From Streptomyces sp. HSG2 (GTDB lineage: Bacteria; Actinomycetota; Actinomycetes; Streptomycetales; Streptomycetaceae): a stretch of 64,000 bases of DNA. Numbering within the stretch: position 1 is the first letter of the stretch; each line of letters begins with the position of its first letter. Positions 51,388 through 60,388 of this stretch are shown here, piece after piece. A model generated the notes under the pieces. That model was not told where the DNA came from. It did no database searches and was given only the letters and a program-made list of their open reading frames with translations. Location of the stretch: assembly GCF_016598575.1 (NCBI RefSeq), contig NZ_CP066801.1, forward strand, positions 4,754,501 through 4,818,500. Reading direction: 5' to 3'. The translations under genes were made by a program, and so were the position numbers.

Positions 51388-52614
51388 ATGGCCGAGTTCA
51401 CCATGGAGCTCAACGACGATCAGAAGCAGGTTCGGGACTGGCTCCATGGCTTCGCGGCCGATGTCATGCGCCCCGCCGCCGCCGAGTGGGACGAGCGCGA
51501 GGAGACCCCCTGGCCCATTCTCCAGGAGGCGGCCAAGGTCGGGATCTACTCCCTCGACTTCTACGCCCAGCAGTACTTCGACACCACCGGACTCGGGATC
51601 CCGATGGCGACGGAGGAACTGTTCTGGGGGGACGCCGGCATCGCCCTGTCCATCGTCGGGACCGGTCTCGCCGCCGTCGGCGTCCTCGCCAACGGGACCG
51701 AGGAGCAGGTCGGGACCTGGGTCCCGCAGATGTACGGCGACCCGGGAGACGTCAAGGTCGCCGCCTTCTGTTCCTCCGAGCCGGACGCCGGGTCGGACGT
51801 GGCCGCCATGCGTACCCGGGCCGTGTACGACGAGGCCAAGGACGAGTGGGTGATCGACGGGACGAAGACCTGGGCCACCAACGGCGGTATCGCCGACGTC
51901 CACGTGGTGGTCGCCGTCGTCGATCCCGACCTCGGATCGAAAGGTCACGCCTCCTTCGTCGTCCCGCCCGGCACCCCCGGTCTGTCGCAAGGGCAGAAGT
52001 TCAAGAAGCACGGCATCCGCGCCTCGCACACCGCCGAGGTCGTCCTGGACGGCGTCCGGGTCCCCGGCTCCTGCCTGCTCGGCGGCAAGGAGCGGCTCGA
52101 CGAGCGGCTCGCCAGGGCGCGCGAGCGGGCGACGAAGGGCGGCGAGCGGGTGAAGAACGCCGCGATGGCCACGTTCGAGGCCTCGCGCCCCGCGGTGGGG
52201 GCGATGGCCGTCGGTACCGCGCGAGCCGCGTACGAGGTCGCTCTGGAGTACGCCGGTACACGCCGGCAGTTCGGCCGTCCGATCATCGACAACCAGGGCG
52301 TCGCCTTCCAGCTCGCCGACATGAGGACCTCCGTGGACGCGGCCCGGCTGCTGGTGTGGCGGGCCTCTTGGATGGCTGCCAACGACAGACCGTTCACCGG
52401 GGCGGAGGGCTCCATGTCCAAGCTCTTCGCCAGTGAGACGGCGAAGCGCGTCACCGCCCAGGCCATGCAGATCCTGGGCGGCAACGGCTACACGCGGGAG
52501 TACCCGGTGGAGCGGATGCACCGCGACTCGGCCATCTACACGGTCTTCGAGGGAACGAGCGAGATCCAGCGACTGGTCATCGCCCGGACGATCTCCGGGA
52601 TGCCGATCCGCTGA
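51388..52614 (+). CDS. Acyl-CoA dehydrogenase
   Basis: A 408-residue flavoenzyme for the first step of beta-oxidation. Seen: FAADVMRPAAAEWDEREETPW, the flavin-binding AFCSSEPDAGSDVAAMRTRA, TWATNGGIADVHVVVA, YAGTRRQFGRPI and the catalytic-Glu region YTVFEGTSEIQRLVIARTIS. Length and blocks match the medium/short-chain group; chain preference cannot be read. The start is the ATG at 51388 after GGAGGAGAC. Controlled presumably by the divergent TetR. Confidence 0.94.
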   Translation: MAEFTMELNDDQKQVRDWLHGFAADVMRPAAAEWDEREETPWPILQEAAKVGIYSLDFYAQQYFDTTGLGIPMATEELFWGDAGIALSIVGTGLAAVGVLANGTEEQVGTWVPQMYGDPGDVKVAAFCSSEPDAGSDVAAMRTRAVYDEAKDEWVIDGTKTWATNGGIADVHVVVAVVDPDLGSKGHASFVVPPGTPGLSQGQKFKKHGIRASHTAEVVLDGVRVPGSCLLGGKERLDERLARARERATKGGERVKNAAMATFEASRPAVGAMAVGTARAAYEVALEYAGTRRQFGRPIIDNQGVAFQLADMRTSVDAARLLVWRASWMAANDRPFTGAEGSMSKLFASETAKRVTAQAMQILGGNGYTREYPVERMHRDSAIYTVFEGTSEIQRLVIARTISGMPIR

Positions 52615-52702
52615 CCCGGCGACCGCGCCGCCCGAGAGTCCGGCCCCGCGCCGCGCCACGGCGGGTCCGGTGCCGCCTCGTCGGGTGGCCGGTCCCGCCC
52701 GG

Positions 52703-52939
52703 TCAGCTCGGCCGCCCGCTGCTGTGGGCGATGCAGGCGACGTCGATCCGGTCGGCCAGCTTCGCCAGCTCGATGGTGAGCGCGGCCACCGTGTCCTCGT
52801 CCAGATCGCCCTGCCCGCTCTCCACCAGCCGCACCCACCGACCCCCGACGGTGCGCAGCAGCTTGCTCACGTCGGCGGCGGGCACCTGCAACACGCCGCG
52901 GTCGTCCACGATCAGAGGGAGGGTCACTTCGCGGGTCAC
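52703..52939 (-). CDS. DUF6213 family small protein
   Basis: A 78-residue protein typical of Streptomyces (DUF6213). It contains VTLPLIVDDRGVLQVPAADV, RWVRLVESGQGDLDEDTVAA and ends VACIAHSSG. There are no membrane segments, catalytic motifs or DNA-binding helix. It converges with the acyl-CoA dehydrogenase gene. Function unknown. Confidence 0.78.
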   Translation of the reverse strand: MTREVTLPLIVDDRGVLQVPAADVSKLLRTVGGRWVRLVESGQGDLDEDTVAALTIELAKLADRIDVACIAHSSGRPS

Positions 52940-52967
52940 GGGAAGGGATCGTATCGCCCCCGTGGGC

Positions 52968-54353
52968 CTACAGCCCCTGCCACACCGTCGTGATGTTGCA
53001 GAACTCCCGGATGCCGTGCTCGGACAGTTCGCGCCCGTATCCCGACCGCCGTACGCCCCCGAAGGGGAAGGCGGGATGGGACACCGTCATCCCGTTGACG
53101 AACACCCCACCGGCCTCCACGTCCCGGACGAATCGGTCGACCTCGTCCGTGTCGCGCGTCCACAGATTGGAACTCAGCCCGAAGTCGGTGTCGTTGGCGA
53201 TCAGCAGGGCCTCGTCGAGGTCCGCGGCCCGATAGACCGTGGCCACCGGCCCGAACGCCTCCTCGCGGTGGATGCGCATGTCGCGGTCGATGCCGGTCAG
53301 CACGGTGGGCGGGTAGAACCAGCCGGGGCCTTCCGGGATCCGACCGCCGCATCGCGCGTCCGCCCCGCCCCGCACGGCGTCGTCGACCAGTTCGGCCAGG
53401 TCGGTGTGGCCCTGTTCACTGGAGAGCGGGCCGACGTCGGTCTCCTCCAGCAGGGGGTCTCCCATTCTCAGGGCCCGCATGCCCTCCGTGAAGCGGTCGG
53501 TGAAGGCGTCGTGGACGTCGGCGTGCACGATGAACCGCTTGGCGGCGATGCAGGACTGTCCGCAGTTCTGAGTCCGCGCCGTGACGGCCACCTGCGCGGC
53601 CCTCTCCAGGTCCGCGGAGGGCATGACGACGAAGGGGTCGCTGCCGCCCAGCTCCAGCACCGTCTTCTTGATCATTTGGCCGGCCGTCGCCGCCACCGCG
53701 CGACCGGCCGGCTCGCTTCCGGTGAGGGTGGCCGCCTTGACCCGCTCGTCGCGCAGGACGCCGTCGACGGTGCTCGAACCGATCAACAGCGTCTGGAAAC
53801 AGCCCTCGGGGAACCCCGCGCGCCGGAAGAGGTCCTCCAAGTACAGCGCCGTGCGCGGCACGTTGGAGGCGTGCTTCAGAAGGCATACGTTCCCGGCCGT
53901 CAGGGCGGGGGCGGCGAAACGGATCACCTGCCACAGGGGGAAGTTCCACGGCATCACCGCCAGCACCGGGCCCAGGGGCCGGTAGCGCACCAGCACCCGG
54001 GACGCCCCGGAATCGCGGACGTCCGCCGCGTCGGGCCGCTCGTCCGCGAGCAGGTCCGCGCCCCGGTCGGCGTACCAGCGCATGGCCTTGGCGCACTTGG
54101 CGGCCTCCGAACGGGCCTGTGCCACCGGCTTGCCCATCTCCGTGGTGATCACCCGGGCGATCTCGGCCCGGTCCTCGTCGAGCAACTCGGCGGCTCGGCG
54201 GAGTGGCGTCGCCCGCTCCGCGAAGGTGGTGGCGCGGTAGGTGCGGAAGGTGGCCTCGGCGAGCAGGAGTCGGCGCTCGACCTCCTCCTGACCCATGGCC
54301 TGGTATGTCCTGAGCGTCTCGCCGGTCGCCGGGTTGACCGTCGCGATGGGCAT
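52968..54353 (-). CDS. gabD: Succinate-semialdehyde dehydrogenase (NADP+ type)
   Basis: A 461-residue aldehyde dehydrogenase. Seen: TVNPATGETLRTYQ at the N-terminus, TTEMGKPVAQARSEAAKCA, LAVMPWNFPLWQVIR, the catalytic Glu in VLELGGSDPFVV, Cys in QNCGQSCIAAKRF near residue 261, and REEAFGPVATVYR. The lack of an Asn/Arg specific to other subfamilies does not decide the substrate, but the whole pattern follows GabD-like proteins that act on succinic semialdehyde. The start is ATG 54353 (MPIATVNPA). Confidence 0.87.
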   Translation of the reverse strand: MPIATVNPATGETLRTYQAMGQEEVERRLLLAEATFRTYRATTFAERATPLRRAAELLDEDRAEIARVITTEMGKPVAQARSEAAKCAKAMRWYADRGADLLADERPDAADVRDSGASRVLVRYRPLGPVLAVMPWNFPLWQVIRFAAPALTAGNVCLLKHASNVPRTALYLEDLFRRAGFPEGCFQTLLIGSSTVDGVLRDERVKAATLTGSEPAGRAVAATAGQMIKKTVLELGGSDPFVVMPSADLERAAQVAVTARTQNCGQSCIAAKRFIVHADVHDAFTDRFTEGMRALRMGDPLLEETDVGPLSSEQGHTDLAELVDDAVRGGADARCGGRIPEGPGWFYPPTVLTGIDRDMRIHREEAFGPVATVYRAADLDEALLIANDTDFGLSSNLWTRDTDEVDRFVRDVEAGGVFVNGMTVSHPAFPFGGVRRSGYGRELSEHGIREFCNITTVWQGL

Positions 54354-54563
54354 GGTCCGGCCTCCTTGGTCGTCACCCGGTCCCCCCGACGGCGGGGCGC
54401 CGCCCACGAGGACCGTCCGTCGCCCGAGTGCTCCGAGGACCGTCCGGGAAACGCGCGCCGAGCGGGAGATCGATCGACGTGCCCGCCGCGGCGAGGTCGC
54501 GAGCGGCGGGCAGGGCTCGGTCGCCGCCGAGGCCGGTGGTCCCCGAGTGTTCCCCGACTGGCA

Positions 54564-54578
54564 AGCGACTGCTTAGTA
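54564..54578 (-). promoter_or_regulatory. Operator candidate before quinone oxidoreductase gene
   Basis: The reverse complement is TACTAAGCAGTCGCT, 14 of 15 bases identical to the site at 4492-4506. It lies 44 bases before the ATG of the quinone oxidoreductase gene, within the promoter region. A common TetR-type regulator is inferred. Confidence 0.55.
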
Positions 54579-54621
54579 TGCGCGTGAATCGTCCGGACGA
54601 CGCAGTCGGTGGAGGCCCCGC

Positions 54622-55593
54622 ATGCAGGCATGGCAGGTGCACGAGAACGGCGAGCCGAGCGAGGTGATGCGGCTGTGCGAGGTGGAACCCCCGACACCCG
54701 GTGACGGCCAGATCCTGCTGCGGGTACGCGCCGCCAACGTCAACTTCCCCGACGCGCTGCTGTGCCGCGGTCAGTACCAGACACGTCCACCGCTCCCCTT
54801 CACGCCCGGCGTGGAGATCTGCGGCGACACCCCGGACGGGCGCCGGGTGATCGCCAACCCCGTCCTGCCCCACGGCGGTTTCGCCGAGTACGCCCTCGCC
54901 GACGAGGCCGCCCTGCTCCCGGTGCCCGACGGCCTGGACGACGCCGAGGCCGCCGCGCTGCACATCGGCTATCAGACCGGGTGGTTCGCGCTGCACCGCC
55001 GCGCCGGCCTGCGGGCGGGGGAGACGCTCCTGGTCCACGCCGCCGCCGGCGGCGTGGGCAGCGCGGCGGTCCAGCTCGGCAAGGCGGCCGGTGCCACGGT
55101 GATCGGCGTCGTCGGCGGTCCGGGGAAGGCGTCCGCGGCGCGGGAACTCGGCTGCGACACGGTGATCGACCGGACCGCCCAGGACGTCGTCGCGGCCGTG
55201 AAGGAGGCCACGGCCGGTCGAGGCGCCGACGTGATCTACGACCCGGTCGGCGGCACCGCGTACGCGCAGTCGACCAAGGTCGTCGCCTTCGAGGGGAGAA
55301 TCGTCGTCGTCGGCTTCGCCGGTGGCGTGATTCCCAGCCCACCCCTGAACCACGCCCTGATCAAGAACTACACCATCATGGGCCTCCACTGGGGCCTCTA
55401 CGCCGCCCGCGACCCGGAGTCGATCCGGCACTGTCACGAGCGACTCACCGAGCTGGCGCGCCGGGGGGCGATCAGGCCCCTGGTGAGCGAACGGGTACCG
55501 CTCACCGACGCCGCCGGCGCGGTGCAACGCGTCGCCGACGGCACCACCACCGGCCGCGTCGCCGTCCTGACCGGTCCTCGGGCCACCTCTTGA
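54622..55593 (+). CDS. NADPH:quinone oxidoreductase (zinc-free MDR)
   Basis: A 323-residue medium-chain reductase. NADPH-binding HAAAGGVGSAAVQLGKAAGA is near residue 140; no zinc-binding cysteines are present. VIYDPVGGTAYAQSTK and VVVGFAGGVIPSPPLNHALI are typical of the quinone oxidoreductase family. Substrates may be quinones or enoyl compounds. It is read away from gabD and preceded by an operator shared in sequence with the fabG operon. Confidence 0.9.
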   Translation: MQAWQVHENGEPSEVMRLCEVEPPTPGDGQILLRVRAANVNFPDALLCRGQYQTRPPLPFTPGVEICGDTPDGRRVIANPVLPHGGFAEYALADEAALLPVPDGLDDAEAAALHIGYQTGWFALHRRAGLRAGETLLVHAAAGGVGSAAVQLGKAAGATVIGVVGGPGKASAARELGCDTVIDRTAQDVVAAVKEATAGRGADVIYDPVGGTAYAQSTKVVAFEGRIVVVGFAGGVIPSPPLNHALIKNYTIMGLHWGLYAARDPESIRHCHERLTELARRGAIRPLVSERVPLTDAAGAVQRVADGTTTGRVAVLTGPRATS

Positions 55594-55680
55594 CCGAGGT
55601 CGCCGGGCCGTGGCGGGCGAAAGCGGACCGGCTCGCCCGAGAGCCCGCCGGCGCGCGCCACGAGACGCCCGAGCCCTGAC

Positions 55681-55712
55681 ACGGTGGCGGGCCCGCCGCG
55701 GCCCGCCACCGT
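55681..55712 (+). terminator. Terminator after quinone oxidoreductase gene
   Basis: ACGGTGGCGGGC and GCCCGCCACCGT form a perfect 12-pair stem with an 8-base loop, about 88 bases past the stop codon. Confidence 0.75.
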
Positions 55713-55932
55713 CCCGCGTGTCGCGCGGTGCGAACCGGGACGACGAGGGGACGCCCGACCCGGGCACGGCGAAGGCGCTGGGGCGGGCGGTGTCTGCGCC
55801 GCGGCGCGGTCACCCGCCTCCCGGCGGGACAATCACGCGATCGGAGGACAGGTCGGCCCCTGGAACGACCCCCCGCCTACGCGACACTTGCGGCCGGACG
55901 CCGCGAAGCCGACGTGGCGGAGGAGGGTGACG
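55713..55932. other. Upstream region of the small membrane gene
   Basis: These 220 bases follow the terminator and contain the promoter of the next gene, presumably. Only a strong GGAGGGTGACG ribosome-binding site before 55933 is recognised. Confidence 0.4.
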
Positions 55933-56127
55933 ATGGCCATCACGATTTCCGTGGTCCTGCTGCTGGCGATCCTGGCGGTGATCTTCCTCCGCAACGGGGG
56001 GTTGAAGTTCTCGCACGCCCTGGTCTGCGTGCTCCTCGGCTTCTACCTGGCGGGCAGCGACATGGCACCGACCATCCACGGCGGCTTCGCGGCGACCGCG
56101 GACATCGTCGGCAGCCTGAGGCCCTGA
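55933..56127 (+). CDS. Small membrane protein
   Basis: A 64-residue protein with two helices (ISVVLLLAILAVIFL, ALVCVLLGFYLAGSD) and a short extracytoplasmic C-terminus (GGFAATADIVGSLRP). It begins at ATG 55933 with a strong Shine-Dalgarno. Small proteins of this type recur in Streptomyces, some beside mobile or regulatory loci. Function unknown; no linked mobile genes are here. It stops 5 bases from the convergent NAGPA-type gene. Confidence 0.68.
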   Translation: MAITISVVLLLAILAVIFLRNGGLKFSHALVCVLLGFYLAGSDMAPTIHGGFAATADIVGSLRP

Positions 56128-56132
56128 CCCTC

Positions 56133-57422
56133 TCAGGCCCACGGAGGAGCGAGGAAGACCCCGATCCCGTTCGCCACCGGTCGCTCGGCCCCGGCGCTCG
56201 GTGTGTTGCGGACGGAGACCCGGGGCGCGCCGGGTTCCCGGGTCACGAGGGTGGACGATCCGCCACCGTCCAGGTTGAACCCGTCGACCGCGCCGAGCGC
56301 CCGCAACGTGTCCGCCAGTTCGGCGACGGTGAGGCCGGCCCGGTGGCGGGGCGCCCCGTCGAGGACGAGGAGGAGCACGAGACGCCCACCGTCCGCCAGG
56401 CCCACGGCGGTCCGCACGGCGGAGGTCCGGTCGTCGAGGCCGGGAACCGGCCGTCCGTCCTCCATCAGCGGGTGGCCGCCCAGCGCGAAGCGGAACGGCA
56501 CCCGGGAAGCCGAGGCGACCAGCCGATAACCCACCCGCACGGGTTCACCGGGTGTCATCGCCCGCAGCCGCTCCGCCCCCGCCTCCCGCCCCACGAGCAC
56601 GGTCGTGCCCGGGGGGATCGGCCCTCCGCCCGGTGTGGTGGACGAGGTCACGACGCGTCCGCCGCGGACCGTCACCTCGTGTGTGTCCGCACTGCACGGC
56701 GCCGAACGGTGGGTGTCGTCGCCACAGGTGGCCCGTCGCCGTGGGGCGGTCCCCCAGACCGTGGTGAAGGCGCCCACCGAGTCGACCGGGAGGGCGTACT
56801 GGTTGAGCCCTCCCAGTGGAACCGTCTCCGACCGGGCGGCGACCGTGCCGTCCAGTTCCAGCCGGTCCACTCGCGCCCTGCGGTCCACTCCCACACCGAT
56901 CACCTCCCGACCGGTGGCCCCCGGGGGCGGGGCGGGGCCGAAGCGTTGGCCGGAGGGGACCGCGGCCTTCAGCGGCCGACCCTCGGCGATCATCGGCCCC
57001 ACGCCGGCACCGGTCGCCGGGCGGTCGGGGCGTCGTGCGTCGCCGATGTCGAAGAAGTCGCCGTTGACCCCTGCCACGGCGCCGCGCTCGTCCGCCAGGC
57101 GGGACACCGCGGTCCGCTGCGCGACGAAGCCCCCGTGCAGCGGCCCCAGCCGCACCCGGGGGTCGTGAAGATCGACGCGGAGGAGGTGGGCATGGGCCGT
57201 ACCGCCCGCGGCGTACAGGTCGAACTCCCGGTACGCCACGCCCGGAGCCACGATCGTCCACCGGGGCGCGCCCCCGGGCACGGCCCCTGCCGACCCCGCG
57301 CCGGCCGTCGTGCCGAGGACGGTCAGCAGGGCGACGACGGAGCGGGCCGCCCGCGACCGGTCGCGGCGGAGAGCGATCCGCCCCACGGCACCACCCCCGA
57401 AAAAGGTCGTCGACGCCGCCAC
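56133..57422 (-). CDS. Secreted phosphodiester glycosidase (NAGPA domain)
   Basis: A 429-residue exported protein. A long basic N-terminus leads to the signal helix SVVALLTVLGTTAGAGSAGA. The NAGPA domain contains VAGVNGDFFDIGD near residue 118, HPLMEDGRPVPGLDD and the family core VDGFNLDGGGSSTLV near 375. The human relative removes GlcNAc from phosphodiesters. A role on cell-wall teichoic or glycan phosphodiesters is possible for the bacterial form. The start may lie later, as the first 20 residues are not signal-like. Confidence 0.86.
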   Translation of the reverse strand: MAASTTFFGGGAVGRIALRRDRSRAARSVVALLTVLGTTAGAGSAGAVPGGAPRWTIVAPGVAYREFDLYAAGGTAHAHLLRVDLHDPRVRLGPLHGGFVAQRTAVSRLADERGAVAGVNGDFFDIGDARRPDRPATGAGVGPMIAEGRPLKAAVPSGQRFGPAPPPGATGREVIGVGVDRRARVDRLELDGTVAARSETVPLGGLNQYALPVDSVGAFTTVWGTAPRRRATCGDDTHRSAPCSADTHEVTVRGGRVVTSSTTPGGGPIPPGTTVLVGREAGAERLRAMTPGEPVRVGYRLVASASRVPFRFALGGHPLMEDGRPVPGLDDRTSAVRTAVGLADGGRLVLLLVLDGAPRHRAGLTVAELADTLRALGAVDGFNLDGGGSSTLVTREPGAPRVSVRNTPSAGAERPVANGIGVFLAPPWA

Positions 57423-57465
57423 GCGAGCGGTGGTGACGCGGCAGAGAATGGCCTCCCAAGGGCCG

Positions 57466-57831
57466 CTACCCGTCGACGACGCGCGAGCGGATGAGAAAGC
57501 GCACCCCCTCGGGCGCTTCCAGGGAGAAGCCGCTGCCGCGACCCTCCACGACGTCGACGATCAGCCGGGTGTGGCTCCACAACGCGTACTGACTGCGCGA
57601 CATCCAGAACGCCACCGACTCCGAGACACCCGGCACCTCCAGCTCCGCGAGCAGGACGTCCGCGTCTCCGGTACGGAACTCGCCCGCCGGATAGCACATC
57701 GGGGAACTGCCGTCACAGCAGCCACCCGACTGGTGGAACATCAGGGGACCGTGGGCCTCGCGCAGCCGACGCAGCAGTCCGGCGGCGGCGGGGGTGACAT
57801 CGACACGGGGAATCTCGTATGAGTCCTGCAT
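57466..57831 (-). CDS. DUF779 protein
   Basis: A 121-residue DUF779 protein. The conserved MFHQSGGCCDGSSPMCYPAG near residue 31 has three cysteines that could bind metal. VAFWMSRSQYALWSHTRLIVDVV and the end FSLEAPEGVRFLIRSR complete the family pattern. DUF779 genes usually lie beside an aldehyde dehydrogenase and may activate it; here the nearest is gabD, about 3 kb away and not in the same unit. ATG 57831 is the start. Confidence 0.85.
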   Translation of the reverse strand: MQDSYEIPRVDVTPAAAGLLRRLREAHGPLMFHQSGGCCDGSSPMCYPAGEFRTGDADVLLAELEVPGVSESVAFWMSRSQYALWSHTRLIVDVVEGRGSGFSLEAPEGVRFLIRSRVVDG

Positions 57832-57966
57832 GCCCGTATGTCAGCACGGGGAACGTTGCGACAGGGTTGCGCCGCGGGCACACGTCGACCCGGGCGCGCG
57901 CTCTCCGTCCCCGTCCGGTGGGTCGTCCGGGCGAGGAGGTGCCGCCGGCGACCGTCGCCGGCCGTG

Positions 57967-58356
57967 TCAGCCGCCCGGGACGCCGTCGCGTGGAAGGACC
58001 GTGACGCGGTGGTGGTTGCACCCGGTGGGGGGTTCCGGGACCGGGTGTGTCTGGTGGGCCTTGAGTGCGATGCTGACCAGGCTCAACAGCAGGTCGACAT
58101 CGGCGTCGCAGTCCAGGTGGACCGTCACCCAGCGGGAACCGGGCAGGAGGTGGAGTGCGCTCGACGCGCCGAGGTCGTAGTGGAACCGTTGGATGATCCG
58201 GCGGGTGAGGTTCAGGTCCACGTCACGGTCGGAGTGGAAGTGGACGATCTCGTCGCGGGAGCAACGGAGCGCCTGCCCGATGCCGCAACCGGCGGGTCCG
58301 ACGGTGAGGTCGGGCCAGGACTGCAGCCGCTGGAGGGCGCGCTGGGCCAGTGTCAT
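57967..58356 (-). CDS. DUF5519 luciferase-domain-like protein
   Basis: A 129-residue protein of the DUF5519 (luciferase-annotated) family. GCGIGQALRCSRDEIVHFHS near residue 24, SALHLLPGSRWVTVHLDC near 67, and LLSLVSIALKAHQTHP follow the family. No light-emitting function is implied. Start ATG 58356. Function unknown. Confidence 0.72.
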   Translation of the reverse strand: MTLAQRALQRLQSWPDLTVGPAGCGIGQALRCSRDEIVHFHSDRDVDLNLTRRIIQRFHYDLGASSALHLLPGSRWVTVHLDCDADVDLLLSLVSIALKAHQTHPVPEPPTGCNHHRVTVLPRDGVPGG

Positions 58357-58447
58357 GCCCCCATCCTCGTCCGATCACCGGGCCGCAACCAGGGGTTGAG
58401 GGATTCGTAACCGGCGCGAGAGGCCCGGGAGGAGGGAGGCCGGCCGA

Positions 58448-58492
58448 AACCCCGTGGAGCCCCGCCGGCCCACCGCCGGTGCACACGGGGTT
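58448..58492 (-). terminator. Hairpin after universal stress protein gene
   Basis: AACCCCGTG (58448-58456) and CACACGGGGTT (58482-58492) form a stem with one bulged base, and CCGGC/GCCGG form an inner stem. It starts 41 bases past the minus-strand usp stop. Confidence 0.6.
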
Positions 58493-58532
58493 CGCCGGAG
58501 TCCGGCCAACGCCGGGGGGCCTCCCGCCGTGC

Positions 58533-59396
58533 TCAGCCCCGGACGACCGCGACGGGGCAGTGGGCGTGGTGCAGCAGGGCCTGGCTGACGGAGCCGAGTA
58601 GCAGGCCGGTGAAGCCGCCCCGTCCCCGGGTGCCGGCCACCATCAGCCGTGCCTCCCGGCTGGTCTCGATCAGGGTGTTGCGCACTCTGGCTTGTACCAG
58701 CCGGGTCTCCACCTCCACCTCGGGATGGGCCGCGCGGGCTTGGGTCAAGGCTTCTTCGAGAAGGTCGCCCTCGGCCTCGCGGATGCGGTCGATGTCCGCC
58801 ACGACGGCGGCGAGGGGGTCGCCGGGACCGGCGTAGGCCCGCTCGTTCCAGGTGTTCCAGACGTGCACGGCCACCAGCGGGGCTTTCCGCAGGGCGGCTT
58901 CCGCGAACGCGAACTCCACCGCGGCCTGCCCGGCCGGGGAGCCGTCCACGGCGAGCACGACCGGCCCGGAGGGGTCGGGCCGTCCCCGGACCACGACCAG
59001 CGGGCAGTGCCCGTGCGCGGCGAGGTGCACGGCCGTCGAGCCCAGGAGCAACTCGGAGAATCCGTTGAGGCCCCTGCCGCCGACCACGGCCAGAGCCGCG
59101 GACCGGGTCTCGGACTCCAGGGCCTCGGTAGCCCCGCCTGTGACGACGGACCGTTCCACCCGTACCCCCGGAGCCGCCTTCTCCGCCTCCGCGGCGGCTC
59201 GGTCGAGAGTGTCCCCGACCATCGGCTCGTGATCTCCGTCGCCCCGGTACTCGGACCCCCCGGGCCGAGCGGGCCCGCCCAGGGCGTGCACCAACCGCAG
59301 CGGCACGTTTCTCAGGGCTGCCTCGCCCGCCGCGACACCGACCGCGTCGAGGCTGGAGGGGGAGCCGTCCACCCCCGCGATCACCGGATGACTCAT
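58533..59396 (-). CDS. Tandem universal stress protein
   Basis: A 287-residue protein with two UspA domains (1-140 and 148-287). Each ends with the ATP-binding pattern: GGRGLNGFSELLLGSTAVHL followed by HCPLVVVRG, and GTRGRGGFTGLLLGSVSQAL followed by HCPVAVVRG. In actinobacteria such tandem Usp proteins are induced by hypoxia and dormancy signals. Start ATG 59396 (MSHPVIAGVDGS). The frame continues upstream as non-coding sequence. Confidence 0.94.
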   Translation of the reverse strand: MSHPVIAGVDGSPSSLDAVGVAAGEAALRNVPLRLVHALGGPARPGGSEYRGDGDHEPMVGDTLDRAAAEAEKAAPGVRVERSVVTGGATEALESETRSAALAVVGGRGLNGFSELLLGSTAVHLAAHGHCPLVVVRGRPDPSGPVVLAVDGSPAGQAAVEFAFAEAALRKAPLVAVHVWNTWNERAYAGPGDPLAAVVADIDRIREAEGDLLEEALTQARAAHPEVEVETRLVQARVRNTLIETSREARLMVAGTRGRGGFTGLLLGSVSQALLHHAHCPVAVVRG

Positions 59397-59693
59397 CGTG
59401 CGTTTCCTTCCCGGGGCCGTCCACGCGTCCCTTCGGTGACCGAGGCTCCACCCCCCCGAGGTCCGGTGCCCAGGGACCGTCCGGGCCGTCACCCGGGCCG
59501 ACCGGCCCCGCTTGGGTCGACGCCCGAACGCCGCCCCGGGGGTTCGGGAGCGCGGACGAGTACAGATCGGCGCCCGTGACCGAAGCGGCCCGGACCCGTC
59601 ACGAACACGGTGAACGGACCCAGGACCGGTCCGAGAAGATCTCGACCCGACGCTCCCGAGATCCGGGACGGTGCGATGTGTGATCATATTTCC

Positions 59694-60296
59694 ATGCGGC
59701 CTGGGCGTATCATCTTCCTCAACGGCACGTCCAGTTCGGGCAAGTCCTCCATCGCGAGAGAACTGCTCGACATCCTCGACGACGGGGTGTTCTTCCACCT
59801 GGCGGTCGACGATTTCAACGCCATGCGGACCAGGCGTCCGCTCGCGGCCGGGGAACTCGACGCGGCGTTGCGGCGGACCCGGATGGGATTCCACCGCTCG
59901 GTGGCCGCCATGGCGGAGGTGGGCAACGACATCGTCCTGGACCACGTCCTGAGCGAGCCCTGGAGGCTGCTGGACTGCCTGACGGTACTGCGGCCCGACG
60001 ACGTGCTCTTCGTCGGCGTCCACTGCCCGCTCGCGGAACTGACCCGCCGCGAAGAGGCTCGGGGCGACCGCCCGGCGGGCCTCGCCGCTCGACAGTTCGA
60101 TCTGGTGCATCGGCACGGCGACTACGATCTGGAGTGCGACACCGGCGACAGCGACCCCCGCGAGTGCGCGAGGCGCATCGCCGAGTTCCTTCCCGAGCGC
60201 CCCCGGCCCACCGCCTTCGCCCGGCTGCGCCGACGCCATTTGGGGAACGACGGCCGGCCCGCGGAGTGCCGGCGCGGCGGCGCGGGAGCCAGGTGA
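59694..60296 (+). CDS. Chloramphenicol phosphotransferase-like P-loop kinase
   Basis: A 200-residue protein of the CPT family. P-loop FLNGTSSSGKSSIARELLDI (residue 8 on), the catalytic Asp in FHLAVDDFNAM near 37, DIVLDHVLSEPWRLLDCL and VGVHCPLAELTRREEARGDR near 110. The chloramphenicol-producing S. venezuelae enzyme phosphorylates chloramphenicol; wide occurrence suggests other small-molecule alcohols as substrates here. Start ATG 59694. The C-terminal 30 residues are Arg-rich. It is divergent from the usp gene across 297 bases, in which no other feature is seen. Confidence 0.85.
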   Translation: MRPGRIIFLNGTSSSGKSSIARELLDILDDGVFFHLAVDDFNAMRTRRPLAAGELDAALRRTRMGFHRSVAAMAEVGNDIVLDHVLSEPWRLLDCLTVLRPDDVLFVGVHCPLAELTRREEARGDRPAGLAARQFDLVHRHGDYDLECDTGDSDPRECARRIAEFLPERPRPTAFARLRRRHLGNDGRPAECRRGGAGAR

Positions 60297-60388
60297 TCGC
60301 TCCCCCGACGGGCACGGGTCCGTCGGGGAGACGTCCCGGGACATCGGGGTCGGACGGCCCTCCCGTTCGCGCACCCGCTCGCAGGACG

